Shown in pieces: positions 63,912-64,000 of a stretch of DNA of 64,000 bases; the stretch's first letter is position 1; the number at the start of each line of letters is the position of its first letter. Origin of the DNA: CAUTUX01 sp963545485 (GTDB lineage Bacteria > Bacillota > Clostridia > Christensenellales > CAG-917); the NCBI GenBank assembly GCA_963545485.1, contig CAUUJG010000001.1, positions 62,001-126,000 of the forward strand, in the 5' to 3' direction. The position numbers and the translations under genes are program-made. The notes below the pieces were generated by a model that was given only the letters and a program-made list of their open reading frames with translations, ran no database searches and had not been told where the DNA came from.

Positions 63912-64000
63912 ATGATTAAGAGAGAACAATACATGTCAAAGATAAGACCTTTTTATGATTCCGATTTGATTAAAGTTATTACTGGAATTAGAAGATGTGG
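63912..64000 (+). CDS. AAA+ ATPase, DUF4143 type (N-terminal 29 residues, cut by window end)
   Basis: The visible part reads MIKREQYMSKIRPFYDSDLI, then KVITGIRRCG, the start of the Walker A motif typical of COG1373-type ATPases (GIRRCGKS). GAGG precedes the ATG. As with the two ATPases at 1.7 and 4.5 kb, a repeat array lies directly upstream. The rest of the gene is outside the window. Confidence 0.75.
   Translation, partial: MIKREQYMSKIRPFYDSDLIKVITGIRRC

Overview
The window is AT-rich, low-GC DNA. It has strong sigma-A-type promoters (TTGACA/TATAAT), purine-rich ribosome binding sites, lipobox-type signal peptides, and TGA used as an ordinary stop. Its gene set includes KtrAB, RdgB, YhbY, TypA, HU, a BMP-family nucleoside importer, Xpt, DegV and SerCA. 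It also carries surface lipoproteins built from InlB-type (Listeria-Bacteroides) repeats and BspA-type leucine-rich repeats. Together these point to an uncultured Bacillota, most likely Clostridia from a gut-like habitat. I cannot name a genus.

Layout. 0-6 kb: tail of a DUF1015-like gene, aspartate kinase, two unrelated solo AAA+ ATPases (DUF4143 type) flanking a Kef-type antiporter, and tRNA-Lys and tRNA-Gln. 6.2-17.8 kb: surface module copy 1, with two ABC ATPase-permease genes followed by two large lipoproteins. 18.1-20.8 kb: a membrane-anchored trypsin-like protease, a probable secreted toxin and a probable immunity protein. 21.3-26.3 kb: two cell-surface lipoproteins driven by duplicated promoters. 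26.5-27.0 kb: four tRNAs. 27.2-28.9 kb: a truncated third copy of lipoprotein A. 28.9-36.1 kb: rdgB, a Na/Pi cotransporter, ktrBA, yhbY, a 59-residue small gene and typA. 36.4-47.8 kb: surface module copy 2, in the same gene order as copy 1 but carrying three lesions. 47.8-49.1 kb: a phage terminase remnant and a Fic protein. 49.2-63.7 kb: P-type ATPase and HU, an aldolase-like gene, the purine salvage and nucleoside uptake operon, tRNA-Arg, pyrophosphatase, DegV and serCA. 63.8-64.0 kb: the start of another solo AAA+ ATPase.

Two patterns tie the accessory genes together. First, an 18-bp dyad, AGTT-N10-AACT, sits at seven promoters. These serve both ABC/lipoprotein modules, the truncated copy, both BspA-type lipoproteins and the protease-toxin operon, which suggests one regulator for a surface/secretion regulon. 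Second, every solo AAA+ ATPase and the Fic gene is immediately preceded by its own array of degenerate direct repeats (about 20-23, 32 or 41 bp). The arrays differ from gene to gene, which suggests self-regulated stand-alone genes of a common type.

Both copies of the surface module have a broken second ABC gene, and copy 2 also has frameshifts in both lipoproteins at G5 runs. No other complete gene in the window shows such a lesion. These are decay, phase variation or base-calling errors, and the sequence alone cannot separate them.
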